DNA from: an uncultured Prevotella sp.
GTDB taxonomy: Bacteria > Bacteroidota > Bacteroidia > Bacteroidales > Bacteroidaceae
DNA length: 64,000 bases
Assembly: GCA_934256705.1 (NCBI GenBank)
Contig: CAKQPF010000001.1
Span: 62,001-126,000 of the forward strand
Direction: 5' to 3'
The translations under genes were made by a program, and so were the position numbers. Positions 51,215 to 59,659 of this stretch are shown here, piece by piece (the first letter of the stretch is position 1; each line of letters begins with the position of its first letter). The notes beneath the pieces were generated by a model that saw nothing but the letters and a program-made list of their open reading frames with translations, had not been told where the DNA came from and did no database searches.

Positions 51215-51221
51215 AAGAAAA

Positions 51222-53108
51222 ATGACAAAAAGGCTACTGACAACTATTCTCACCACCCTCCTGACAGCAATCGGACTGCAAGCCGCATCTGGCTTCACCA
51301 ACGTGAAACTCACCGTCAGCGGAATGACCGTTACCATGTCTAACGGCAAGACCACCATCAAGATAGGAAGCAACGGTAGGGCAAGCAGCATGAAGTGGGG
51401 CTCAAGGGAGCTCCTCGACGGAAGCAACGGCATATACTTCGACTACACCACAGCGCAAGGAAACAAGGCTCTCAGTCCCTCCAAGCTCGACATCATCAAG
51501 CAGACCGACGAAATGTGCGAAGTGCTTTACAGCGCCACGTCCGGCAATACCATCTTCCAGCAGGGCTACATCATGCGCAATGACATTGCCGGAGTATATA
51601 CATACGTCATAGCCACAGGCACTGCCACATCGGCTTCTGAACCGCTGAAAGAGGTGCGTGTATGCACCCGCCTCGCCTCTGACATGCTCAACGGCTACGT
51701 GGATTACCGCATGAACGGCAAGATACCTACCAATGCTGAAATGGCTGAAGCCGAGAAAAACCAGATACAGGATGCCACCTATTACCTCTCCGACGGCTCT
51801 GTATATACCAAGTACAACTGGGCTAACTTCATCGAACGCGACACCGTGCACGGTGTATGGAACAATAATTCATACGGCGTATGGAACATCCCCGTATCCT
51901 ATGAATGGCTGAACGGTGCCTGCGACCGCCAGGAACTCATGGTGCACGCCACCAGCAAGTCGCCCATCACCATCCAGATGCTTCAGGGAGAACACCTCGG
52001 AGGCGCCGCTTTGGTGCTCGACGAAGGCGAGAAAAAGCTCTTCGGACCTTTCCTTATCTATGCCAACTACAGCACTTCTCCGCTTGCCAACGCCAAGCGC
52101 ATCGCATTGGAACAGCAGGAGAAATGGCCTTTCCAATGGTTTGATAATGACCTTTACCCGAAGAAACGAGGCAATGTGACCGGCCATCTCAATGTTACCA
52201 CCGGACAGCGTTCCGACTCCGTACGCATCGTCCTCACACAGGAGTCAGGCACCGAACTGGTTACCCACACCCACGGCTATAATTTCTGGACCACAACGGA
52301 TGCCAACGGCGATTTCACCCTCAGGAATGTGCGCCCAGGCAAATACACTCTCTATGCCTATGCCCAGGCTGGCGATGTGACCGACGAACTGCAGATGGAG
52401 AATATCACGATAGGGGAGGGCGAGCAGTCGATCGGCACCATCGACTGGACTCCAAGGCGTTACGCCAAACTGCATTGGATGATAGGCGAGAACAACCGCC
52501 GTTCGGATGGTTTCCACTATTCTGACACAGTCCGTCAGTATGGCCTCTGGACTCTTCCTCCGGCTGACCTCACCTACGTCATAGGGGCAAGCAAACCGCA
52601 AGAGAACTGGTATTACGCCCAGACGAAAGAGGGCAAATGGACTGTGCGCTTCAATCTCGATGAGATTCCGCGCGGCAACGCTGTCCTGACTGCTTCCCTC
52701 GCCGGCTGCACCAGCGCTGGCAGTACGGTAAAGGTGAGCGTCAACGGCAAGGAGGTTGACACATGGAAACCCGGTGTCAACGACGCCGCCATCTACCGCA
52801 GCGCCGTCAATGCGGGTCGCCACTGGCTTTTCTCCACATCTTTCAGTGCTGCAAAATTGAAAAAGGGCACTAACATCATCACCTTCACCATGTCCGGAAA
52901 CGGCAAGAACGGCGGTTTCCTCTATGACTGTGTGAAACTGGAAAGCGGTGACGTCATCACTTCCGGTATCAGCGATATCCAAACAGATATCCAGCAGAAT
53001 GATACCAGAAAAAACAACAAATCCCTCTGCAACCTCGCCGGACAGCGCGTCACCTCTTCCTATCGTGGCGTTGTGGTATGCGAGGGGGGAAAGAAAATAA
53101 AAAAATAA
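51222..53108 (+). CDS. rhamnogalacturonan lyase (PL4-like)
   Basis: A 628-residue secreted enzyme with signal peptide ending near GLQAAS. The N-terminal super-sandwich is followed by YGVWNIPVSYEWLNGACDRQEL and QMLQGEHLGG, typical of polysaccharide lyase family 4 rhamnogalacturonan endolyases. A fibronectin-III-like middle (KRGNVTGHLNVTTGQ, GKYTLYAYA) and a C-terminal carbohydrate-binding-like domain follow, giving the three-domain PL4 layout. It cleaves the rhamnose-galacturonate backbone of pectin. The end carries a tail typical of Prevotella secreted proteins (LCNLAGQRV). Family assignment is good; the exact linkage is inferred. Confidence 0.85.
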   Translation: MTKRLLTTILTTLLTAIGLQAASGFTNVKLTVSGMTVTMSNGKTTIKIGSNGRASSMKWGSRELLDGSNGIYFDYTTAQGNKALSPSKLDIIKQTDEMCEVLYSATSGNTIFQQGYIMRNDIAGVYTYVIATGTATSASEPLKEVRVCTRLASDMLNGYVDYRMNGKIPTNAEMAEAEKNQIQDATYYLSDGSVYTKYNWANFIERDTVHGVWNNNSYGVWNIPVSYEWLNGACDRQELMVHATSKSPITIQMLQGEHLGGAALVLDEGEKKLFGPFLIYANYSTSPLANAKRIALEQQEKWPFQWFDNDLYPKKRGNVTGHLNVTTGQRSDSVRIVLTQESGTELVTHTHGYNFWTTTDANGDFTLRNVRPGKYTLYAYAQAGDVTDELQMENITIGEGEQSIGTIDWTPRRYAKLHWMIGENNRRSDGFHYSDTVRQYGLWTLPPADLTYVIGASKPQENWYYAQTKEGKWTVRFNLDEIPRGNAVLTASLAGCTSAGSTVKVSVNGKEVDTWKPGVNDAAIYRSAVNAGRHWLFSTSFSAAKLKKGTNIITFTMSGNGKNGGFLYDCVKLESGDVITSGISDIQTDIQQNDTRKNNKSLCNLAGQRVTSSYRGVVVCEGGKKIKK

Positions 53109-53112
53109 ATAA

Positions 53113-53146
53113 ACAGACCCCCTCTTATCCCCCTGTGAGGGGGAGG
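53113..53146. repeat. CCCCCTC/GAGGGGG palindrome after the lyase
   Basis: GACCCCCTCTTATCCCC and CTGTGAGGGGGAGGC; probable terminator of the lyase gene. Confidence 0.75.
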
Positions 53147-53166
53147 CCAGATACGTTTTCTTCTTT

Positions 53167-53332
53167 AGTGAAGAGTGAAAAGTGAAGAGTGAAAAATCGC
53201 CTGCCGGGTATTTTTAGTCAAGCAAATACTATACTGCGTCAGCGCGATTTTTCACTCTTCACTTTTCACTCTTCACTTTTCACTCTTCACTTTTCACTCT
53301 TCACTTTTCACTCTTCACTTTTCACTAAAGCA
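53167..53332. repeat. GTGAAAAGTGA inverted repeat with CGCG core
   Basis: The left arm ends in AAAATCGCCTGCC; the right arm starts GCGTCAGCGCGATTTTTCAC and continues with nine CTCTTCACTTTTCA-type units, the longest such array in the window. It lies between the convergent lyase and mutS genes. Confidence 0.88.
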
Positions 53333-53337
53333 AACTC

Positions 53338-55995
53338 TCACCTCGGATCCACAATCTTCTTTATCTCCGAAAGCTTATTGAGAGCCTCAAGAGGGGTGAG
53401 GTTATTGACGTCGATACCGAGGATTTCATCCCTCACCTGACAGAGGACAGGGTCGTCGAGCTGGAAGAAGCTCAACTGCGTCTGGGCGTTGGCACGCGCC
53501 GTGACGCTCTCCATATCAGGCTTTCCGGCAGAGCCCACCTGATTGCCTTCCTCCTCCAGTGCCTTGAGGATGACGTTGGCACGCTTGATGATGGTATGCG
53601 GCATACCGGCAAGCTGAGCCACATGAATACCGAAGGAATGCTCGCTGCCGCCTTTTACGAGCTTGCGCAGGAATATTATCTTGCCGTTTATCTCCTTCAC
53701 CGAAACATTATAATTACGTATCCGCGGGAAGTGCTTCTCCATCTCGTTGAGCTCATGATAGTGGGTGGCAAAGAGCGTGCGCGCTCCTGATCCGCTGTGC
53801 TCATGGAGATACTCCACTATAGCCCATGCTATAGATATGCCGTCGTAGGTCGATGTGCCTCGTCCGAGTTCGTCGAAGAGCACGAGCGAGCGGTCCGTCA
53901 CGTTGTTGAGGATATTCGCCGCCTCGGTCATCTCTACCATGAAGGTGGACTCTCCCACGCTGAGATTGTCGCTTGCGCCGACACGGGTGAATATCTTGTC
54001 CACGATACCGATGCGTGCGCTCTCTGCCGGCACGTAGCATCCTATCTGTGCCATGAGCACTATCAGTGCGGTCTGGCGCAGCAAGGCTGACTTACCAGCC
54101 ATGTTAGGTCCGGTGATGATCATTATCTGCGGGGTGGCATCACCTGCTTTTCCGCTGTCGCCGGCTGACGGTGCTTCGAGCTTCACGTCGTTGGGCACGT
54201 AACTTTCGCCCACAGGCAGGTATTTCTCTATCACGGGATGTCTGCCGCCTCTGATGTCGAGCACGCTGCTGTCTTCGATTACTGGACGTATGTAATTGTT
54301 TTCCAGTGACACCTTAGCGAACGAGAGCAGGCAGTCGAGGTTGCCCACCATCTGCGCGTCCATCTGCATATCGCTGATGAACGGCTGCATGAAAGCCACG
54401 AGGTCGGCATACAGTCGTGCTTCAAGAGCCAGTATCTTGTCCTCCGCTCCCAGTATCTTCTCTTCGTATTCCTTCAGTTCCTGCGTGATATATCGCTCTG
54501 CCTGTGCGAGTGTCTGCTTTCTTATCCATTCTGGCGGCACGTTGTCCTTGAATGTGTTACGCACTTCGAGGTAATATCCGAATACGTTGTTATATCCTAT
54601 TTTGAGCGATGAGATGCCTGTCTTCTCGGCTTCTTCCTTCTGCATCTTCAGCAGGTAGTCTTTTCCTGAGTATGCTATCTCTCGCAGTTCGTCGAGTTCC
54701 TGGCTTACTCCGTTTCTTATCACGTCGCCCTTGTTGACCAGCAGCGGCGGATTGGGGTTCACCGTCCGCTCTATCTTCTCTCTGAGTTCGGTGAGCGGAT
54801 TGATGAGGTCTGCTATCCTGTTGAGCACGTCGAGGTCTGCTCCGGCGCACATGTTGCGTATCGGTTCGAGTGCGGCGAGTGCGGTCTTGAGCTGTATCAC
54901 CTCCCTTGGGTTCACCCTTCCGGTGGCTATCTTTGATGATATTCTCTCAAGGTCGCCTATGGTCTGCATCTGCTCGTCGATGCCGCAGCGGAACTCTGGG
55001 TCACGAAACATATAATCGACCACGTCGAGTCTCTCGTCTATCCTCTTCTTTTCTCTTAGCGGGAAGACCACGAGTCGGCGCAGCTGTCGTGCTCCCATCG
55101 GCGACACGGTCTTGTCTATGACGCTGATCAGGTTGGCTCCATCCTGCTGCATGGAGTCGAGTATCTCCAGATTGCGCACGGTGAAGTTATCCAGTCGCAC
55201 ATATCTCTCTGCGTCAATGCGTTTCAATCGGATGATATGTCCGATGTGTGTATGCTGCGTTATCTCCAGATACTGCAGTATGGCACCTGCCGCTATGAGT
55301 CCTGTCTTGAGGTTATCCACTCCGAATCCCTTCATCGACTTCACCTTGAAGTGTGCGTTGAGCTTCTGTTTTGCCGTCTGTTCGGTAAACACCCAGTCGT
55401 CCATCTCGTAGGTGAAGAGTCCTGTTCCGAAATTGTCCTCGAAGAATCTCTTCCGTCCTCTTTCTATCACCACTTCCTTCGGCTGGAAATTGGTCATCAG
55501 TTTATCGACATACTCGAACGAGCCTTCATCCACGAGGTATTCTCCCGTTGAGATATCGAGCAGTGATATTCCGCAAGCCGACTTACCGAAATGCAATGCG
55601 CATAGAAAGTTGTTCTTATTGTTTTCCAGCACGTTATCGTTCATCACCACGCCCGGCGTGACGAGTTCGGTTATGCCTCTCTTGACAAGTTTCTTTGTCA
55701 GTTTCGGATCTTCCAGCTGGTCGCATATCGCCACTCTCCTTCCTGCCCTGATGAGTCGTGGCAGATAGGTGTCGAGTGCATGGTGTGGAAATCCTGCCAT
55801 GGCATCACCCTGTGTCGATCCGTTGTTTCTTCTGGTCAGCGTTATGCCGAGTATCCTTGAGGCATCGACGGCGTCATCGCAGTATGTCTCATAGAAGTCA
55901 CCGCAACGGAAGAGCAGCAAGGCATCGGGATGCTTTGCTTTCAGGTCGAAGAACTGTTTCATCATTGGCGTCAGTTCGCCGGTTTTCTTTGCCAT
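53338..55995 (-). CDS. mutS: DNA mismatch repair protein MutS
   Basis: 885 residues from the minus-strand ATG at 55995. A longer frame begins at 56049, but the likely -7 box at 56047-56054 covers it, and MAKKTGELTPMMKQFFDLK is the usual N-terminus. The mismatch-reading FYE motif is in FRCGDFYETY. The ATPase has Walker A GPNMAGKSALLRQ, DNLSVGESTFMVEM, Walker B LVLFDELGRGTSTYDG and ATHYHEL. It binds mismatches as a dimer and recruits MutL. A CAA-rich leader precedes the start. It is transcribed towards the lyase gene. Confidence 0.97.
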   Translation of the reverse strand: MAKKTGELTPMMKQFFDLKAKHPDALLLFRCGDFYETYCDDAVDASRILGITLTRRNNGSTQGDAMAGFPHHALDTYLPRLIRAGRRVAICDQLEDPKLTKKLVKRGITELVTPGVVMNDNVLENNKNNFLCALHFGKSACGISLLDISTGEYLVDEGSFEYVDKLMTNFQPKEVVIERGRKRFFEDNFGTGLFTYEMDDWVFTEQTAKQKLNAHFKVKSMKGFGVDNLKTGLIAAGAILQYLEITQHTHIGHIIRLKRIDAERYVRLDNFTVRNLEILDSMQQDGANLISVIDKTVSPMGARQLRRLVVFPLREKKRIDERLDVVDYMFRDPEFRCGIDEQMQTIGDLERISSKIATGRVNPREVIQLKTALAALEPIRNMCAGADLDVLNRIADLINPLTELREKIERTVNPNPPLLVNKGDVIRNGVSQELDELREIAYSGKDYLLKMQKEEAEKTGISSLKIGYNNVFGYYLEVRNTFKDNVPPEWIRKQTLAQAERYITQELKEYEEKILGAEDKILALEARLYADLVAFMQPFISDMQMDAQMVGNLDCLLSFAKVSLENNYIRPVIEDSSVLDIRGGRHPVIEKYLPVGESYVPNDVKLEAPSAGDSGKAGDATPQIMIITGPNMAGKSALLRQTALIVLMAQIGCYVPAESARIGIVDKIFTRVGASDNLSVGESTFMVEMTEAANILNNVTDRSLVLFDELGRGTSTYDGISIAWAIVEYLHEHSGSGARTLFATHYHELNEMEKHFPRIRNYNVSVKEINGKIIFLRKLVKGGSEHSFGIHVAQLAGMPHTIIKRANVILKALEEEGNQVGSAGKPDMESVTARANAQTQLSFFQLDDPVLCQVRDEILGIDVNNLTPLEALNKLSEIKKIVDPR

Positions 55996-55997
55996 TT

Positions 55998-56040
55998 CTG
56001 TATAGTTTTCTTGTCTTGTTGTTTTCTTGTCTTGTTCTTT
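55998..56040 (-). repeat. CAA-rich leader of mutS
   Basis: On the minus strand this reads GAACAAGACAAGAAAACAAC and continues in the same style to the ATG. It matches the leader of leuS and looks unstructured. Confidence 0.6.
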
Positions 56041-56046
56041 GAAATG

Positions 56047-56054
56047 CAAAATTA
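56047..56054 (-). promoter_or_regulatory. candidate mutS -7 box
   Basis: TAATTTTG on the minus strand, followed by C; start at 55995 gives a leader of about 45 bases. Confidence 0.5.
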
Positions 56055-56137
56055 CTAATTATTCTTCAGAAACTATTCTTTTACCTTGTAAATTATCATA
56101 TAATAGGCTCAAAAAGAGTAGAGTCAATCAAATAATA

Positions 56138-56178
56138 TTCACAAAATTTGTGAATTAAATTAGATTGTATTACCTTTG
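56138..56178 (+). promoter_or_regulatory. promoter with palindromic operator of the HigA-like locus
   Basis: ATTCACAAA-A-TTTGTGAAT (around 56138-56156) is a perfect 9-bp inverted repeat. It contains the -33 box TTTG (56147-56150); 20 bases later is TACCTTTG (56171-56178). A palindrome over the -33 box is what an autoregulating antitoxin repressor would bind. Confidence 0.7.
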
Positions 56179-56186
56179 CACTGGAA

Positions 56187-56285
56187 ATGGAAAAGTCCAT
56201 CAGAAAGACCTGTAAATCACTCAAAAAAAGTGAACTAACAGAAATGACACAAAGGGTAGAAACGCACTGTAAGCCCAAAAGATAA
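56187..56285 (+). CDS. 32-residue ORF before the HigA-like gene
   Basis: ATG nine bases after the promoter -7 box; it encodes MEKSIRKTCKSLKKSELTEM then TQRVETHCKPKR. Lysine/arginine-rich. It is far too short for a RelE/HigB toxin. It may be a leader peptide, a relic of a toxin gene or non-coding; no family is recognised. Confidence 0.35.
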   Translation: MEKSIRKTCKSLKKSELTEMTQRVETHCKPKR

Positions 56286-56325
56286 TAGCCCAGAGCTACA
56301 ACCTGTGTATCACATCGAAAGAATT

Positions 56326-56649
56326 ATGGGATTAAAAGCATCTGAAATGAAACCATTCCGTCCCTACCACCCAGGCGAACTGCTAAAGGAGGAACTGGAA
56401 TGCCGCAACATCAAGCAGAAGGATTTCGCTGAGATCACCGGACTGTCATATACTGCATTCAATGAAGTGCTGAACGGCAAACGCGCTGTCACCGCCGAAC
56501 TGGCACTGATCATGGAGACAGTGCTCGGCATCAATGCGGATATGCTCCTGCGTATGCAGACGGACTATAACCTGCAGTCATCGCGTGAAAACAAGATGCT
56601 CATCAGCCGTCTTACGAAGCTGCGCAAGATTGCCGCTGTCTTTCTGTAA
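56326..56649 (+). CDS. HigA/VapI-type helix-turn-helix antitoxin-like regulator
   Basis: 107 residues. PYHPGELLKEELECRNIKQKDFAEITGLSYTAFNEVLNGKRAVTAELAL is the HigA-like HTH, with the typical HPGE(I/L)L start and the recognition-helix layout. The ATG at 56326 gives the family N-terminus; an earlier GTG at 56305 is possible. No HigB-type toxin is adjacent: upstream is only a 32-residue ORF, downstream is leuS. The palindromic operator upstream suggests autorepression. It is either an orphan antitoxin or a stand-alone regulator. Confidence 0.85.
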   Translation: MGLKASEMKPFRPYHPGELLKEELECRNIKQKDFAEITGLSYTAFNEVLNGKRAVTAELALIMETVLGINADMLLRMQTDYNLQSSRENKMLISRLTKLRKIAAVFL

Positions 56650-56695
56650 CAACAAGACAACAAAACAACAAAACAACAAGACAACAAAATAAAAA
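56650..56695 (+). repeat. CAA-rich leader of leuS
   Basis: AACAACAAGACAACAAAACA and further CAA/ACAAA units run up to the leuS ATG. Lacks G apart from two AAG, so should be single-stranded. Confidence 0.65.
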
Positions 56696-56697
56696 CA

Positions 56698-59544
56698 ATG
56701 GAATATAATTTCAACGAAATCGAAAAGAAATGGCATGAGTATTGGGTCAACAACGGCACATACCATGTCACTGAAGACAAGAACAAAAAGAAATTCTACG
56801 TGCTCAACATGTTCCCTTACCCATCGGGTGCGGGACTCCATGTGGGCCACCCGCTCGGCTACATAGCCAGCGATATCTACGCCAGATACAAGCGCCTACA
56901 GGGCTATAACGTCCTCAACCCTATGGGATATGACGCATACGGACTCCCTGCCGAGCAGTATGCCATACAGACCGGACAACATCCGGAGAAGACAACCTTC
57001 CAGAACATCGACCGCTACCGCGAGCAGCTGGACAAGATAGGCTTCTCATTCGACTGGGACCGTGAGGTGCGCACCTGCGCTCCTGGCTACTACAAGTGGA
57101 CACAATGGGCTTTCCAGAAGATGTTCGCCTCTTATTTCGACACCAAGCTTCAGAAGGCCCAGCCTATCGCTGACCTCGTGGCCCACTTCGAGAAGAATGG
57201 CTCTGAGGGCATCTCCGCCGCCTGCTCTGAGGACCTCGTATTCTCTGCCAATGAATGGAATGCCATGGACGAGAAGCAGAAGAGCGACACCCTCATGAAC
57301 TATCGCATCGCTTTCATGGGCGAGACGATGGTAAACTGGTGTGCCGGACTCGGTACGGTGCTCGCCAACGACGAGGTGGTGGATGGCGTCAGCGTGCGTG
57401 GCGGATTCCCTGTCGAGCAGAAGAAGATGCGCCAGTGGTGCCTCCGCGTCAGCGCTTACAGCCAGCGTCTCCTCGACGGACTCGACACCATCCAGTGGAG
57501 TGACTCCATCAAGGAGACACAGAAGAACTGGATCGGTCGCTCTGAGGGCACCGAGGTGGAGATAAAGGTCGATGGCCAGGAGGTTTCTTTCACCATCTTC
57601 ACCACTCGTGCGGATACCATGTTCGGCGTTACTTTCTTCGTGCTCGCACCTGAGTCGGAGCTCGTGGATATGGTAACCACCGATGATCAACGGCCTGCCG
57701 TCGATGAATATGTCAAGTATGTCAAAGGTCGCACGGAACGCGAGCGAATGATAGACCATACCGTAACGGGCGTTTTCTCAGGCGCTTACGGCATCAATCC
57801 TATCACTGGCGACAAGTGCCCTATCTATATCTCCGAGTATGTGCTCGCAGGATATGGCACCGGAGCTATCATGGCGGTTCCTGCCCATGACAGCCGTGAC
57901 TATGCTTTTGCCAAGCATTTCGATCTTCCTGTCATCCCTCTCGTCGAGGGTGCCGACATCAGCGAGGAGTCTTACGACGCAAAGGAAGGCATCGTCACCA
58001 ATTCTCCTGCACAGGGAAGAAAGGCGGTGGAGTATGATGGTGAGTCCCTCTCCCTCAATGGTCTGTCCATCAAGGAAGCCATACAGGCCACCAAGGTGTT
58101 CGTCGAGAAGCATCAGATAGGACGCGTGAAGGTCAACTACCGTCTCCGCGACGCCATCTTCTCACGTCAGCGCTACTGGGGCGAACCGTTCCCGGTATAT
58201 CATAAGAACGGTATTCCTACCATGATTCCGGAAGAGTGCCTCCCTATAGAGCTCCCGCAGGTGGACAAGTTCCTCCCTACAGAGACCGGCGAACCACCGC
58301 TCGGCAACGCGAAGAAATGGGCATGGGACGAGGAAAAGCGCGAGATAGTGGAGAATTCGCTCATCGACAACAAGACCGTCTTCCCTATCGAACTCTATAC
58401 CATGCCGGGATTTGCAGGCTCTTCTGCCTACTATCTCCGCTACATGGATCCGCACGACGATAAGGCTCTCGTTTCCGAAGAGGCTGCTGAATACTGGCAG
58501 AACGTGGATCTCTACGTCGGCGGCAGCGAGCATGCCACCGGACACCTTATCTATTCACGCTTCTGGAACAAGTTCCTCTTCGACCTCGGCGTGAGCAAGA
58601 AGGACGAGCCGTTCCAGAAACTCGTCAACCAGGGCATGATACAGGGCCGCTCTAACTTCGTATATCGCATCAAGGACACCAACACCTTCGTGTCTCTCGA
58701 CAAGAAGGACGGATATGACGTCACTCCTATCCACGTCGATGTCAACATCGTAAGCGGTGACATCCTCGATGTGGAGGCGTTCCGCAACTGGCGTCCTGAC
58801 TACCACGATGCTGAGTTCATCCTCAATGACAATGGTCAGTACGTGTGCGGATGGGCTGTCGAGAAGATGTCAAAGTCCATGTTCAACGTGGTAAACCCTG
58901 ACATGATCGTCGAGAAATATGGTGCCGACACTCTCCGTATGTACGAGATGTTCCTCGGTCCTGTGGAGCAGTCCAAGCCATGGGACACCAACGGCATAGA
59001 CGGTTGCCACCGCTTCCTCAAGAAGTTCTGGGGACTCTTCTACGACAGGGCAGGGGAGTGGCAGGTCACTGACGACGCTCCTACCGCCGACCAGGAGAAG
59101 TCTCTCCACAAACTCATCAAGAAGATTTCCGGCGACATAGAGAATTTCTCATACAACACCAGCATCTCTGCCTTCATGATTGCCGTAGGCGAACTGCAGA
59201 AGTGCCACTCACGCGAGATTCTCCACAGCCTCGTCATCCTCATCGCTCCGTTCGCTCCGCACATCGCTGAGGAACTCTATCACAGCCTCGGCTGCGAAGG
59301 CAGCGTATGCGATGCACAGTGGCCTGCATACGACGAGGAGAAGATGAAGGACTCTGAGATCACCATGCCTGTCCAGTTCTGCGGCAAGACCCGCTTCACC
59401 ATCCAGCTCCCTGCCGGCATAAGCAAGGAGGAGGCGGAGAAGACCGTCCTCGCCGACGAACGCACAGCGAAATACACTGATGGCAAGCAGATCATCAAGA
59501 CCATCGTGGTCCCTGGTCGCATCATCAATATTGTAGTGAAATAA
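56698..59544 (+). CDS. leuS: leucyl-tRNA synthetase
   Basis: A 948-residue class Ia synthetase. The HIGH motif is in YPSGAGLHVGHPLGY (about residues 41-55), the large CP1 editing insert spans roughly 230-440 (TIFTTRADTMFG, AVPAHDSRDYAFA), and the KMSKS loop is in EKMSKSMFNVVNP (about 722-734). The anticodon-binding domain and C-terminal extension are complete. It charges tRNA-Leu and hydrolyses misacylated norvaline or isoleucine. It is somewhat longer than the E. coli enzyme, as usual in Bacteroidetes. It leads a run with the two YitT-family genes. Confidence 0.98.
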   Translation: MEYNFNEIEKKWHEYWVNNGTYHVTEDKNKKKFYVLNMFPYPSGAGLHVGHPLGYIASDIYARYKRLQGYNVLNPMGYDAYGLPAEQYAIQTGQHPEKTTFQNIDRYREQLDKIGFSFDWDREVRTCAPGYYKWTQWAFQKMFASYFDTKLQKAQPIADLVAHFEKNGSEGISAACSEDLVFSANEWNAMDEKQKSDTLMNYRIAFMGETMVNWCAGLGTVLANDEVVDGVSVRGGFPVEQKKMRQWCLRVSAYSQRLLDGLDTIQWSDSIKETQKNWIGRSEGTEVEIKVDGQEVSFTIFTTRADTMFGVTFFVLAPESELVDMVTTDDQRPAVDEYVKYVKGRTERERMIDHTVTGVFSGAYGINPITGDKCPIYISEYVLAGYGTGAIMAVPAHDSRDYAFAKHFDLPVIPLVEGADISEESYDAKEGIVTNSPAQGRKAVEYDGESLSLNGLSIKEAIQATKVFVEKHQIGRVKVNYRLRDAIFSRQRYWGEPFPVYHKNGIPTMIPEECLPIELPQVDKFLPTETGEPPLGNAKKWAWDEEKREIVENSLIDNKTVFPIELYTMPGFAGSSAYYLRYMDPHDDKALVSEEAAEYWQNVDLYVGGSEHATGHLIYSRFWNKFLFDLGVSKKDEPFQKLVNQGMIQGRSNFVYRIKDTNTFVSLDKKDGYDVTPIHVDVNIVSGDILDVEAFRNWRPDYHDAEFILNDNGQYVCGWAVEKMSKSMFNVVNPDMIVEKYGADTLRMYEMFLGPVEQSKPWDTNGIDGCHRFLKKFWGLFYDRAGEWQVTDDAPTADQEKSLHKLIKKISGDIENFSYNTSISAFMIAVGELQKCHSREILHSLVILIAPFAPHIAEELYHSLGCEGSVCDAQWPAYDEEKMKDSEITMPVQFCGKTRFTIQLPAGISKEEAEKTVLADERTAKYTDGKQIIKTIVVPGRIINIVVK

Positions 59545-59554
59545 AAGAATAGAC

Positions 59555-59582
59555 CCCCTCTTATCCCCCTGTGAGGGGGTCT
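59555..59582 (+). terminator. 9-bp palindrome after leuS
   Basis: GACCCCCTC, loop TTATCCCCCT, GAGGGGGTC (with two extra bases before the right arm): a member of the CCCCCTC repeat family. A strong stem without a T run, followed at once by a covarying hairpin. Confidence 0.6.
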
Positions 59583-59593
59583 CAGCCACTGTG

Positions 59594-59613
59594 TCCGCCG
59601 CGTTACCGGCGGA
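59594..59613 (+). repeat. covarying hairpin, copy 16 (CCGCC stem), before the first yitT gene
   Basis: A perfect TCCGCC/GGCGGA stem, loop GCGTTACC, then ATATAACAAAAG; ATG 46 bases on. Confidence 0.88.
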
Positions 59614-59659
59614 TATAACAAAAGAAACAATAATAACAAAAAATAAAAGAAAAACACCC

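Noticed and set aside
53338..56049. Longer MutS start at 56049
   Set aside because: The extra residues are encoded by the CAA-type leader, and the candidate -7 box overlaps that start; MAKKTGELTP fits MutS.
56187..56285. HigB/RelE toxin upstream of the HigA-like gene
   Set aside because: The only ORF is 32 residues, far below the size of that toxin fold, and shows no toxin motif.
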